DNA of 64,000 nt from contig JAUIHI010000020.1 in the NCBI GenBank assembly GCA_030432295.1, positions 58,511 through 122,510 on the forward strand. Reading direction: 5' to 3'. The DNA is from Anaerolineae bacterium. GTDB taxonomy: Bacteria > Chloroflexota > Anaerolineae > Caldilineales > Caldilineaceae. Positions 48,911 through 57,448 of the stretch are shown here, piece by piece; positions within the stretch are counted from its first letter, which is position 1; the number at the start of each line of letters is the position of its first letter. A model generated the notes under the pieces. The model saw only the letters and a program-made list of their open reading frames with translations, had not been told where the DNA came from and searched no databases. A program made the translations under genes and the position numbers.

Positions 48911-50560
48911 TTAAAAGGTCCGGTTGCCGCGCAGAACCGGCCGCAGTTTCAACGCCAATTGCAGCGAGAAGCGCGCGTCGGGATCATTCAGGTCCAGCCG
49001 GGTGATGGCGGCTATGCGCTCCAGGCGATAGGTGAGGGTATTGCGGTGGATGTGGAGCCGCACGGCGGTCTGGCTCAGATTGCCGTGGCAGAAGAAGAAG
49101 GCGTCCAGGGTGTCCACCAGTTCGGCATTGCGGTTGTCGTCGTGCTCGACCAGCGGGCGCACGGTTTTGCGGAAAAAGCGGGCCGCCTCCGGGTTGCTCG
49201 ACAGCGCAGTAAGCAGTTGATAGAGGCCCAAATCGCCAAAATAGGTGACAGGCGACGCCTGCCAGGATTTGCCCATATGCCAGCTTTCTCTGGCCTGCTG
49301 CAAACTGCGCAGCCATTCGCTGGGACTGACAGCCGGACGCCCAATGCCGATGATAATCTGCGCCTTGGGGGCAACGGCCAGCAGTTGCTCCACCAATTGG
49401 TTGGCATCGTTCTTAAATGTCCGGCCACTCTTCTGATTCTCGCCCGGCCAGAAAAGCAGCACGCCTTCGTTGCGTCGGCTGATAGGAATTGCCTCTTTGC
49501 GGCTGGCAAGAAATTGGGTCAGAACTCCGTGCCAGTCTGCGGCTTCCTGCACATCCACCAGCCAGGCTGTGTGGGGAAGAGAGAGGTCATAGCCCAGGGA
49601 TTCGCCCCGTTGCACCCAAGCCTGCTCATCGGCAATCTCATTGGCCAACAGGTCATCCACAAACGCAGCCTGCATCCGATCCCGGGCTTCGCCTACCGCG
49701 TTCTGGCGGCTCCACTCCAGGGCCGCGGCATCTGCGCCCTGGCGGGCCACCATCGTTTCCACCGTAGTAGGCTCGGCACCGCTCTGCTCAACCGTGCGCA
49801 GGAGCAGAAAATAGCCCTGCAAACGCTCCCCGGCAATGATAGCGCTGACAACCGCCTGTTGATAGACCGGATCTCCCGCCATCTTCACCAGACCCACGGC
49901 CCGGTTCAATGTGCCCGACTTCTGAGAGGCAGCCCAGGTGCGCAGGGAGGTTGGATTAGGCACACCTGCCAGCACCCGCTGGCGCTGACGTTCGGGCAGT
50001 GCGTCCAGACCGGCGTCGGCAGAGAGTTGGCCGTCCTCGCGCAGAAAGAGGACGGGCTGCTGGGCGAAGGTATAGAGCCGATGGGCGACAGTCGTCAGCG
50101 CGCCGCCGTCCAACTCAATCTGGGTCAATTCCCGCTGCAAATCTGCCGCCCTGGCCGCAATATAGCCTTCCCGGTCCACAATCAGACGAATAATCGTGCG
50201 TTCGATTTCCAGAAGCGATACAGTGTCTGGTAGCTGAAAAAGGGGCATCCCCTCCTGCTCGGCCACAGCCACTGTATTGTCAGCCACAGGGCCGCGCACA
50301 GCAATGGCCGAGACCCGGGCCTGGCGCAGACTTTGCACCACCCGATCCAGCCGCATCCGAGAATCCAATTGGCGTAGATCGTCCATATCGACCAGCGCCA
50401 GTTCACTGCCTGTCAGGTTAGGAAAGGCGGGAGCACTGGGACGCAGGCTGCACGCCCAACTGACCGGGCGGCGCAGATGTTCAGCCCCCACAAGAATTTG
50501 GGTCTCTTGGGGCAGGGCCAGACGATAGACGTCTTCTAGTGTTGCTGAATCTCGCAGCAT
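48911..50560 (-). CDS. PucR/CdaR-type transcriptional regulator
   Basis: The protein has 549 residues. The N-terminal domain is of the purine-catabolism-regulator type ([20 protein letters not shown], about 8-27, then [15 protein letters not shown]). A middle GGDEF-like region (about 290-420) precedes the C-terminal PucR helix-turn-helix: [20 protein letters not shown] (about 480-499) and [20 protein letters not shown] (about 500-519). Such regulators sense purines, GABA or sugar acids. Target genes are unknown. Confidence 0.88.
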   Translation of the reverse strand: MLRDSATLEDVYRLALPQETQILVGAEHLRRPVSWACSLRPSAPAFPNLTGSELALVDMDDLRQLDSRMRLDRVVQSLRQARVSAIAVRGPVADNTVAVAEQEGMPLFQLPDTVSLLEIERTIIRLIVDREGYIAARAADLQRELTQIELDGGALTTVAHRLYTFAQQPVLFLREDGQLSADAGLDALPERQRQRVLAGVPNPTSLRTWAASQKSGTLNRAVGLVKMAGDPVYQQAVVSAIIAGERLQGYFLLLRTVEQSGAEPTTVETMVARQGADAAALEWSRQNAVGEARDRMQAAFVDDLLANEIADEQAWVQRGESLGYDLSLPHTAWLVDVQEAADWHGVLTQFLASRKEAIPISRRNEGVLLFWPGENQKSGRTFKNDANQLVEQLLAVAPKAQIIIGIGRPAVSPSEWLRSLQQARESWHMGKSWQASPVTYFGDLGLYQLLTALSSNPEAARFFRKTVRPLVEHDDNRNAELVDTLDAFFFCHGNLSQTAVRLHIHRNTLTYRLERIAAITRLDLNDPDARFSLQLALKLRPVLRGNRTF

Positions 50561-50593
50561 ACGTTTGTCTCAATCAAGTATAAAAATAGTATA

Positions 50594-50652
50594 AAACGTG
50601 AAACGTGAAACATGAGACGCGAGAAGGCTCGGCGTTCTCACGTTTCACGTTT
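50594..50652. repeat. AAACGTGAAACGTGA palindrome, family D (copy)
   Basis: The exact arms are aaacgtgaaacgtga (50594-50608) and tcacgtttcacgttt (50638-50652). It sits in the gap between the PucR gene and a membrane protein gene. Confidence 0.85.
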
Positions 50653-50704
50653 CACGTTTCTCGGACTCGTCGTTCGGATTTCGTTGCTATTCTTTGTGGC
50701 CCGT

Positions 50705-51238
50705 CTATTTGGACCAGGACGAGAGGGCCGCGCCCACAGTGCCGCCCCAACAGGCAAAGAAGAGCACGCCAGCCGTCTTGAGCCAGCTATTCGGGTCTTG
50801 CCCGGCCACCGCGCTGACCACCGCCAGGCCGATAATCAGGCCCAGCAGGCTGGCGATCCACAGCTTGCCAATCGAGTGGCTAGGGGACATTGCGCCCACC
50901 ACAATCGGCCAGATGATCAGAGTGGAGAGCAGACCGGCCACGGCAGCGATGATGCCGAAGGTTTCGCCGGGCAGGAAGATGGCCACCACAAAGAGAATGA
51001 AACCGATGATGCCGCCGATCACTGGCTTCCAGTTGCTGCCAAAATTGCCCCGGGCCAGATCGTAGCCGATGATTGGCCCAGCACCGATCAACAGACCGAT
51101 CAAAGCTGGCACGACGGGCATACCAGTGGTATAGACCATCACAGCCGCCAAGACGGCGGTGACGACAGCAGCAGCCAGGGATGAAACCCATAGATTGCTG
51201 CCAGATTTTGTTGCACTCATTGCGGTCAGAGGAATCAT
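50705..51238 (-). CDS. Small polytopic membrane protein of unknown function
   Basis: The protein has 177 residues with about five hydrophobic helices (about 17-36, 42-57, 74-90, 94-113, 125-145, and a weaker last one near 155-170). There is no recognisable catalytic motif. The ATG has GGAGAG five bases upstream; a second Met is at residue 7. It lies in a row of minus-strand genes of unknown role. Confidence 0.7.
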   Translation of the reverse strand: MIPLTAMSATKSGSNLWVSSLAAAVVTAVLAAVMVYTTGMPVVPALIGLLIGAGPIIGYDLARGNFGSNWKPVIGGIIGFILFVVAIFLPGETFGIIAAVAGLLSTLIIWPIVVGAMSPSHSIGKLWIASLLGLIIGLAVVSAVAGQDPNSWLKTAGVLFFACWGGTVGAALSSWSK

Positions 51239-51318
51239 TGGGTCTCTCCTCGCCCTGGCGGGCTGTTCTGGGAAAATAGTGAGAACGAAAAATCAGTGAA
51301 CAGGTTCCAGTTATCAGC

Positions 51319-51361
51319 GAACAGGTATCAGTCGTCGAGCGGTCACCACTGATACCTGTTC
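51319..51361. repeat. AGTGAACAGGTATCAG palindrome, family E
   Basis: Arms gaacaggtatcagt (51319-51332) and actgatacctgttc (51348-51361) are exact, with more diverged copies of the same words to the left. It lies in the gap before the acidic protein gene and is similar in style to 35221-35277. Confidence 0.8.
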
Positions 51362-51373
51362 ACTGATAACTTC

Positions 51374-51850
51374 TTAATCGTCGTCCGGCAGGGTGTCCCA
51401 TTCGTTCAGGGTCCAACCGCCTACACTCAGATAGAGTTTGGGCTGATGATCCTGACTCAATACCAGCACCATCTCATCTTCTTCGGTGGCGGCAATATCA
51501 TCGAGCCAAACACCCTTATCTGTCAACTCTGCCACTATTGTACCAATCCGGTCCAAGCCTTGCAAGGGTTCGCCATCCTGATCCGTAAAGAAGAGCACCC
51601 CGTAGAGTTCAAAATAGATATTGTTCTCCAAATAGAGGTCCAGATCGAAGACCTGGCGCTCGTCGGCTGCGGTTGGATTCTCCTCGTCGTCGGCCAGGGA
51701 TTCTTCCCAGAGCGCCAGCCCGACGACCTTTTCGCCCACCGCTTCGTTCTCCAGCTCTTCGTAGAGTTCGTCGGTCAGACGGGTGTTCATCTCAAAACCT
51801 TCGCCGTCGTCCTCCGGCTCCACACCGTTTGCTTGCATTCTCGTCTCCAT
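51374..51850 (-). CDS. Acidic hypothetical protein
   Basis: The protein has 158 residues, strongly acidic (many Asp and Glu at both ends, ending DDD). The central part (VFDLDLYLENNIYFELYGVLFF, about 80-100) looks like beta structure, followed by LYLSVGGWTLNEWDTLPDD. I do not recognise the family. No signal peptide or membrane helix is visible, so it should be cytosolic. A DUF1292-like fold is possible but not supported enough to name. Confidence 0.6.
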   Translation of the reverse strand: METRMQANGVEPEDDGEGFEMNTRLTDELYEELENEAVGEKVVGLALWEESLADDEENPTAADERQVFDLDLYLENNIYFELYGVLFFTDQDGEPLQGLDRIGTIVAELTDKGVWLDDIAATEEDEMVLVLSQDHQPKLYLSVGGWTLNEWDTLPDDD

Positions 51851-51916
51851 TCAATGGGATAATATCTGTGCCGATAGCGCTCGATGACGCTTACAAAATT
51901 GATAACTGTTCAGTGC

Positions 51917-52966
51917 TTACTGTTCACTTCGCTCCGGGCCGACCACAATCATCCGTGTGGGGATCGTCGTCGGTTCTTCATAAAATTGCCCACCCGCCCA
52001 GAAATGGCTGAACTGCATAGGCAATCCCTGATCGATAAAAAGATTCGGGCCATTCATCACATGAAAATGCAGGTGGGGTCCGGGCGAATTGCCACTATTG
52101 CCCACCCGCCCGATCAACGCACCCCGGCGCACCATCTCGCCTTCATTCACGGCCAAACTGAGCTGCTGCAAATGGGCGTAGTAGCTGAACTCCCCATTGG
52201 CGTGACTGATGGCGACCGCGTTGCCCAGTGTGCGCCGCATATCGCCCCGCAAAATCGCCTGGTCTGGAACCGCACCGGGCAGCATATCGGGCATATCGAA
52301 GGTGGCATAGGCCACTTTGCCGCCAGCCGTGGCATAGACGGGCTGATCCCAACTGTAGTGGTCGGTCAGAGAGCGTCCACTGCCGCTGTAGGTCTGGTTG
52401 TCCGGCCCCAATTTAACAAAATCGATGGCAAAAGGCTGGCTGTACACTTCCGATTTGTGGAAGTCGCTCCAGTCCCCGGCCTGGATAGCCCACCACGCGC
52501 CTTCCAAAGGGAAGTGGAGATCGGTCTGTTGGGTGTGGGTGACCACTGGAATTTGTAAAAGAGTCTGCACATTCTGCCCGCCAGCCGCGGGCTGCGCCAC
52601 CGCGGTCACGTCCAGATGGGTGATCGGCTCGTAGGCGTGGAGCAGAAATTGCAGACTGCGCAGGGCCAGCCCTGTCCCCACGCCAATCGACAGGTCATCT
52701 TCGCCTGTGCGCTGACTGATGATGCGGGCAGGCCAGCGCTGCTCAAAGAGCAACTGGTGGCCGTTGTAGCCTTGAAAGACCAGCCCCTTGACAATAACAT
52801 CCCCACCTTTGGCAGTGATTCCCAAGTCCAGGGCGATCTCCTGCACCGGTCCTATATTGGGAAAGGGCAGCCTGTCGTAACGGGCAGCCACCACCATATT
52901 CGGACGACTCTCCAGCTCCAATGCCACCTCGGCAACTTTTTCCCCTGCGTCAGTATCCGTTGTCAA
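51917..52966 (-). CDS. M23-family (LytM-domain) protein without signal peptide
   Basis: The protein has 349 residues. The C-terminal LytM domain has the first zinc-binding region in [20 protein letters not shown] (about 205-224), [17 protein letters not shown], and the signature [19 protein letters not shown] (about 309-327). Such domains cut Gly-rich or peptidoglycan cross-links. The N-terminal 190 residues are beta-rich, of unknown type, and have no Sec signal or membrane helix, which is unusual for a cell-wall enzyme; cytosolic or non-classical action cannot be excluded. The classical H-x3-D of the first motif reads H-Y-S-W-D, so the zinc site may be intact. Confidence 0.78.
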   Translation of the reverse strand: MTTDTDAGEKVAEVALELESRPNMVVAARYDRLPFPNIGPVQEIALDLGITAKGGDVIVKGLVFQGYNGHQLLFEQRWPARIISQRTGEDDLSIGVGTGLALRSLQFLLHAYEPITHLDVTAVAQPAAGGQNVQTLLQIPVVTHTQQTDLHFPLEGAWWAIQAGDWSDFHKSEVYSQPFAIDFVKLGPDNQTYSGSGRSLTDHYSWDQPVYATAGGKVAYATFDMPDMLPGAVPDQAILRGDMRRTLGNAVAISHANGEFSYYAHLQQLSLAVNEGEMVRRGALIGRVGNSGNSPGPHLHFHVMNGPNLFIDQGLPMQFSHFWAGGQFYEEPTTIPTRMIVVGPERSEQ

Positions 52967-52999
52967 GATTGACCTTCAACTTTGTATATGGCGAAATTG

Positions 53000-53989
53000 T
53001 CAACGTCCCAGTTTGATCTGGTGCAACAGCCGAGGCCGACCCACAAGAAAAGCGTCGACCTGCGCCCGCTGCGCGCCCCGGCTATGGCGCTCTTTCGGAT
53101 GTTCACTGCCACTGGTCTGGCGAAAGAGGGCCAACAGGGCCAGGGCTTCACCGGGCGCAACCCGATAGTAGCTCTCTTCGGTCTCCAGACTGTCCAGCCG
53201 TTCCCAGCGGTCCACCCAATCGTTCAGATAGAATGTGTGGCAGAGACGACAGCGCCAGACGCTAAGTGTCCGTTTGTCGTCGATTTTATCCTCATCTGCG
53301 GCGGCCACAGTCAGCGCGCCCAGATTGGCGATTCGTCCGTGACAGGCCAGACAGCGCTCTGTGCCAGCGCCCACGCCGCTGCGCTCGGCAATATCGCCAG
53401 CAGAGGCCGCGGGCGGTCTGTCTTCCCGGCCCGACAGCCGTCTCTTCAGCCCTGCCCACCAGCCGTTCGGTTCTGCCGGCACACTTTCGGGCACAGGCAC
53501 TGCGTCCATCTGTTCGCCCGCCTGCCAGTGAAGGCATTCCAGCGCCAGCGCGGACTGTTCCCGATTTCCCGAAGCGGGGAGAGACCCGCTCGCCTCCGCC
53601 CAACTGCACAGCCCCAGCGGAATACCGTCGGGATTGGCGGCGTCTGGCAGGGGCTGCCACCAGCGGCAGGTCCCACAGACCAGCGGCGTCTGTCCGGTTG
53701 CGGTCAACGCCCCGATTACTTCGTCCACCGGCTTTGCGCCATTCACCCCAGACAGGCGAAGCGCGGGCTGCTCATCCCAGCCGCGTCCATCTGCCAGCCA
53801 GTAGACCTCGGCATCGCCCGCTTCCCCCGGCCACAAAATCCTGGCCCAGCCCGGCGCGCTTTGCCCGCCATCTTGCCCGCCCTTGTGGCTCTGCAAGTGG
53901 ACAATATGCGCCTGGGCCGTGCGGCTGCCGGGGTGGATACCCGACATTGTTTTTGTATTGAAAAGGTAGAACGGATTGTCATCTGTCAT
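53000..53989 (-). CDS. Hypothetical protein with zinc-ribbon-like Cys pairs
   Basis: The protein has 329 residues. Two Cys-pair regions are seen: VCGTCRWWQPL (about 104-114) and, later, CLACHGRIANLG (about 211-222) with CRLCHTFYLNDW (about 248-259). The latter two could form one zinc ribbon. The CLACH and CRLCH sequences also match the heme c pattern CxxCH, but no signal peptide is present, so zinc is more likely. The family is not recognised. The ATG at 53987-53989 is the first internal start in a longer open frame and has a weak ribosome site. Confidence 0.6.
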   Translation of the reverse strand: MTDDNPFYLFNTKTMSGIHPGSRTAQAHIVHLQSHKGGQDGGQSAPGWARILWPGEAGDAEVYWLADGRGWDEQPALRLSGVNGAKPVDEVIGALTATGQTPLVCGTCRWWQPLPDAANPDGIPLGLCSWAEASGSLPASGNREQSALALECLHWQAGEQMDAVPVPESVPAEPNGWWAGLKRRLSGREDRPPAASAGDIAERSGVGAGTERCLACHGRIANLGALTVAAADEDKIDDKRTLSVWRCRLCHTFYLNDWVDRWERLDSLETEESYYRVAPGEALALLALFRQTSGSEHPKERHSRGAQRAQVDAFLVGRPRLLHQIKLGR

Positions 53990-54289
53990 AGTGTCGCGCC
54001 TGCACTCTATTCTACACCATCGACAGTCAGGGGAGAAAAGGGGATGGGAGATTGGCGCAAGCGTCCACAATCTTCACACATTTTCCAAACCGCATACTAA
54101 CAAATTCTTCACATTGTCTCCTCATACTGGCGGTCAGAACTGTCCAGCCAACAATCTAAACCCATTTTCTACGGTTGGACAGCCATCCATCTGCGTTCCC
54201 ACTGCCTATACGCCATCCACAAAGTTTGTCTGTTTTGAATTGATGGACGACGGCAGGCGCGGAACAGACACAAGAAAGGGAGAGAACCG

Positions 54290-56020
54290 ATGAAACGAAT
54301 CTGGCGCTGGAAATGGCTGGCACTGCTGCTTCTGCTGATACTGGGCGGATCTCTGTTCGCGGGGCGGGCATTGCAGGCCGAAATGATTGTGGAGCAAAGC
54401 CACGGGCCGGGTCCGGGAGACCCGCCTCCACCGGATGGGAGACTCCCATCCCAAAGGCCGCTGCGAAGCGATTCCCAAACCCCACAGGAGCAGGAAGCCA
54501 TTGCATCCACTGCGCCCCTGGCCGATGTGGACGCGCCAGCGATTGACCGTGCGTCTTATCTCTGGCTAGTCGACGAATTGCACACGGGCAACGCCGAACA
54601 CGCGGACCAGGCCGAACTGCTGGCGCTGGTGCAGGCCGGGGAGAGCGACGAAGCCTTTGCCGAAGCCTTCGAGATGGGCGATGAACTCTTCGAGACGACC
54701 TTCAACAGTGTGGATGGGGTGGGCGCGCAGGTGGGCAACGGTCTGCGTTTCAGCCAACTGCCCCGGGCCGATCTGACCGGACCGGGCGAGTGGGCCACCC
54801 ACTTCCCACCCCGCATCACCGGCCCCAACGCGGAGGCGTGCAATGCCTGCCACGGCACACCTATGGACGACGGCGGGGGGCGAGCCGTCAACAACAATGT
54901 GCGGGACCCATTGCTCAGCGGCGACATCGCCCTCTTTATCCAGCGCAACACACCCCACGTCTTTGGCGCGGGCGCGGTGCAGGTGCTGGCCGAGGAGATG
55001 ACAGAAGAATTGCAGAGCCAGCGGGACGCGGGTGTCGCCACAGCCTGTGAAGAAAACCGGGCGGTCACTGTCGCGCTCAACACAAAAGGCGTCGATTTTG
55101 GCAGCCTGACTGTCTCACCCCAGCCCGGCCCGGTCTGTGAGACAACCTTCGACATCGCGAATGTGACCGGTGTGAACAGCGATCTGGTCGTACGCCCCTT
55201 CCAGTGGAAAGGTGTGGACACGACCGTCCGGGGCTTCAACCGGGGCGCGGCCCACCAGGAGTTGGGGATGCAGTCGGTGGAAATGGTGGGCGAAGGGGTG
55301 GACGGGGACTTCGACGGGGTGGTGGACGAACTGACCGTCGGCGACCAGACCGCGCTGGCTGTCTATGTGGCGGCCCAGCCCCGGCCCACAACCCTCGTGG
55401 AACTGTCCGCACTGGGGCTGATCGAACCGCTTAGTGCGCAACAGGCCGGGTCGATCCAGCGGGGCAGTGAACAGTTTACGAATATCGGCTGTGCCAGTTG
55501 CCACGTGGCCCAAATGACGATTCAAGACCCGGTCTTCTACGAGCCGAGCCAGAACCCCAACTACCGGGACGAACGTTTCCCCGCCGGGCAGGACCCGGTG
55601 GCGTTGGGGGTCGATCCGGCCCAGGCCGTCCGCGTGGACCTGACCCAGGACCAGCCAGACAATCAGATTGAGTATTCAGACGGCGTCTATCGGCTCGGTT
55701 CGCTGGCAACGGATGCGACGGGCCAGGGGCTTGTGGCGCTGTACGGGGATTTGAAACGTCACGATATGGGGCCGGAACTGGCCGAACCCATCGACGACGA
55801 AGGCATCCCCGCCTCGGTCTTCCTGACCGAAAATCTGTGGGGCGTCGGCTCGACCGCGCCCTATCTCCACGACGGGCGGGCTACGACGTTGACCGAAGCG
55901 ATTCTGGCCCACGGCGGAGAAGCCGCGGCCAGCCGTTCCGACTTCGCCGGTCTCAGCACGGACGAGCAGGCGGATATTATCGCCTTTCTGAACAATCTGG
56001 TGCTGTTCAAGGCAGAGTGA
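54290..56020 (+). CDS. Di-heme c-type cytochrome of the MauG/thiol-oxidoreductase (DUF1111) type
   Basis: The protein has 576 residues. An N-terminal signal anchor (about 1-27: basic, then LALLLLLILGGSLFA) directs export. Heme-binding motifs CNACH (about 184-188) and CASCH (about 402-406) are seen. The C-terminal GVGSTAPYLHDGRATTLTEA (about 520-539) is typical of DHOR and CCP-like di-heme proteins. The linker at about 45-65 is Pro-rich and carries a short palindrome (gatgggagactcccatc), perhaps a repeat remnant. Likely function is electron transfer or peroxide/thiol oxidation outside the membrane; the reaction is unknown. Confidence 0.85.
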   Translation: MKRIWRWKWLALLLLLILGGSLFAGRALQAEMIVEQSHGPGPGDPPPPDGRLPSQRPLRSDSQTPQEQEAIASTAPLADVDAPAIDRASYLWLVDELHTGNAEHADQAELLALVQAGESDEAFAEAFEMGDELFETTFNSVDGVGAQVGNGLRFSQLPRADLTGPGEWATHFPPRITGPNAEACNACHGTPMDDGGGRAVNNNVRDPLLSGDIALFIQRNTPHVFGAGAVQVLAEEMTEELQSQRDAGVATACEENRAVTVALNTKGVDFGSLTVSPQPGPVCETTFDIANVTGVNSDLVVRPFQWKGVDTTVRGFNRGAAHQELGMQSVEMVGEGVDGDFDGVVDELTVGDQTALAVYVAAQPRPTTLVELSALGLIEPLSAQQAGSIQRGSEQFTNIGCASCHVAQMTIQDPVFYEPSQNPNYRDERFPAGQDPVALGVDPAQAVRVDLTQDQPDNQIEYSDGVYRLGSLATDATGQGLVALYGDLKRHDMGPELAEPIDDEGIPASVFLTENLWGVGSTAPYLHDGRATTLTEAILAHGGEAAASRSDFAGLSTDEQADIIAFLNNLVLFKAE

Positions 56021-56118
56021 GGATAGTAAGACCGTTCAAGATTTTAATCTATCCACAGATTTCAGTCCTGATTCTCGGTTATCTGTGAAAATCCGTGCGA
56101 TCTGTGGATCGTTATTTC

Positions 56119-56271
56119 GGCGTGGTTCATTTGAGCCGATCGTCATCTTTACAATTTGGTACGAGGAGTAGGCACGCCCACGTGCCGGTCGTAGTCGAGT
56201 CACCGCCGCACGTGGGCGTGCTCTCTCCTCTCGAATTGTAAAGATCATTTGACGGCGAAATGAACCACGCC
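56119..56271. mobile_element. Non-autonomous transposon-like element with 8-bp target duplication
   Basis: The ends GGCGTGGTTCATTT (56119-56132) and the exact complement (56258-56271) are followed inward by a second matching block, ATCTTTACAATT. The element of 153 bp is flanked by GTTATTTC on both sides (56111-56118 and 56272-56279). A central palindrome (gcacgcccacgtgc/gcacgtgggcgtgc) would fold strongly. No coding capacity. The terminal sequence is different from the element at 34972, so a second family is implied. Confidence 0.82.
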
Positions 56272-56413
56272 GTTATTTCTTTGGAAAAGCCTAAGCAACT
56301 GTCGGGGATGATAGTTCTGTATACACGGGTTGAGAGGCACACGGTTCGGTCAAAGTTCTGTGTGGCTTTCAATCCGTGTATACATCCATCCCACCGGGCA
56401 GAATGGGGGCAGA

Positions 56414-57172
56414 TTATCTGTCCGTCGGCTGGCCCCCGCGGCCCTGCCGGTACTCGTCCAGGGTCAACCGATGGAGGATCGTCGCTTCGCCCGTATGCAT
56501 TACCTCCCGCTCAAAGACAAAGCCCACCTTTTCCATCACCCGCTTGGACGCAAGGTTTGTGGGCAGGGTAAAACAGACCAGTTCCTCCAACCCCAGCCGC
56601 TCGAAGCCCACCTCCAGAGTGGCCGCTGCGATCTCCGTGGCCAGGCCCCGGCCCCAGTAGGGCTGCAAGAAAGTGTATCCCACCTCAATCTCCCAATGGC
56701 CGCCGATTTCGATTCCCTTCAGCCCGGCTCGGCCCGCAAATTCTCCGCTGGCCCGGTCACGCAGCAGCCACAGACCGAAGCCGTGGGTCTCCCAGTGGGC
56801 GATATAATCCTGTAGATTCTGGCGGGTCGTCTCGTCCGAGCGCACACCGCCCAGCGTCGCCATCACCACCGGGTCCCGGTGCAGGCGACAGAGCAGATCG
56901 TAGTGGTCCGGGCGAAAACGTTCGGCTGTCAGTCGTTCGGTTGTGAGTGTCTCGATGGATTCCATTGGTTTCTCCGTGGGTGGTTCGCCCCGATCACAGC
57001 GCACACAGTTGAGCATCCAACCGATCTTCGCCTGGCGTCCCGCTGGTGTGAGAACCCAGGGACGGAATGTCAGCGGCGGCTCGTGGCGCACGTGCTGGCC
57101 GTGTCCGCAGGCCAGCACCGCCACCCAATCGTCTACTTCATCCAGGCGAAAACCGGTGATGGGTTGCTCCAA
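56414..57172 (-). CDS. DUF3565-GNAT fusion protein
   Basis: The protein has 252 residues. Residues 1-65 (ITGFRLDEVDDWVAVLACGH, then LTFRPWVLT, GRQAKIG and CVRCDRG) match the small DUF3565 family with its conserved CGHxQHVRH and C-x-x-C. Residues 70-252 are a RimJ/RimL-like GNAT acetyltransferase: LTTERLTAERF, FAGRAGLKGIEI, PYWGRGLATEIAAATLEVGF (acetyl-CoA loop, about 177-196) and NLASKRVMEKVGF. The join is a short PPTEKP linker. A GGAG lies 6 bases before the Met at 70, so the GNAT part may also be made alone. Its substrate is unknown. Confidence 0.75.
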   Translation of the reverse strand: MEQPITGFRLDEVDDWVAVLACGHGQHVRHEPPLTFRPWVLTPAGRQAKIGWMLNCVRCDRGEPPTEKPMESIETLTTERLTAERFRPDHYDLLCRLHRDPVVMATLGGVRSDETTRQNLQDYIAHWETHGFGLWLLRDRASGEFAGRAGLKGIEIGGHWEIEVGYTFLQPYWGRGLATEIAAATLEVGFERLGLEELVCFTLPTNLASKRVMEKVGFVFEREVMHTGEATILHRLTLDEYRQGRGGQPTDR

Positions 57173-57262
57173 TACACTTCTCTCTTTCGTGCGGCAAAAT
57201 AGGACGCGGAGCGTCCGCCGAGTGTTCCCACGCGGAGCGATAGGAACAAGAAAATCCGTAGA

Positions 57263-57436
57263 CCAGCGCTGGTTGAGTAGCCGTCAGAATCCTTTGGATT
57301 CTGCGTCTTCGAGGCGTATCGAAACAAAGCGGGTTCACGAGCATTTTGCAGTTAACCCGCTCCTAAGTTTCGATACGCCGCCAGACAATTGCGGAAAGGT
57401 CGTTTGTTCTCCTGGCGGCTACTCAACCGGCGTCGC
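57263..57436. repeat. Double-palindrome repeat, family A (copy 6 of 6)
   Basis: It starts ccagcgctggttgagtag and ends ctactcaaccggcgtcgc, with the gtatcgaaac / gtttcgatac inner pair and the extra hairpin cagaatcctttggattctg. It separates the helicase fusion and the DUF3565-GNAT gene. Confidence 0.85.
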
Positions 57437-57448
57437 TAATCTGCACAG

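Noticed and set aside
48461..50233. 590-codon open frame on the plus strand opposite the PucR-type regulator
   Set aside because: It overlaps the response regulator out of frame and then runs antisense to a gene with a clear helix-turn-helix; no motif of its own.
53000..53989. Reading the CLACH and CRLCH motifs as heme c sites
   Set aside because: No signal peptide or membrane anchor; the paired spacing suits a zinc ribbon better.
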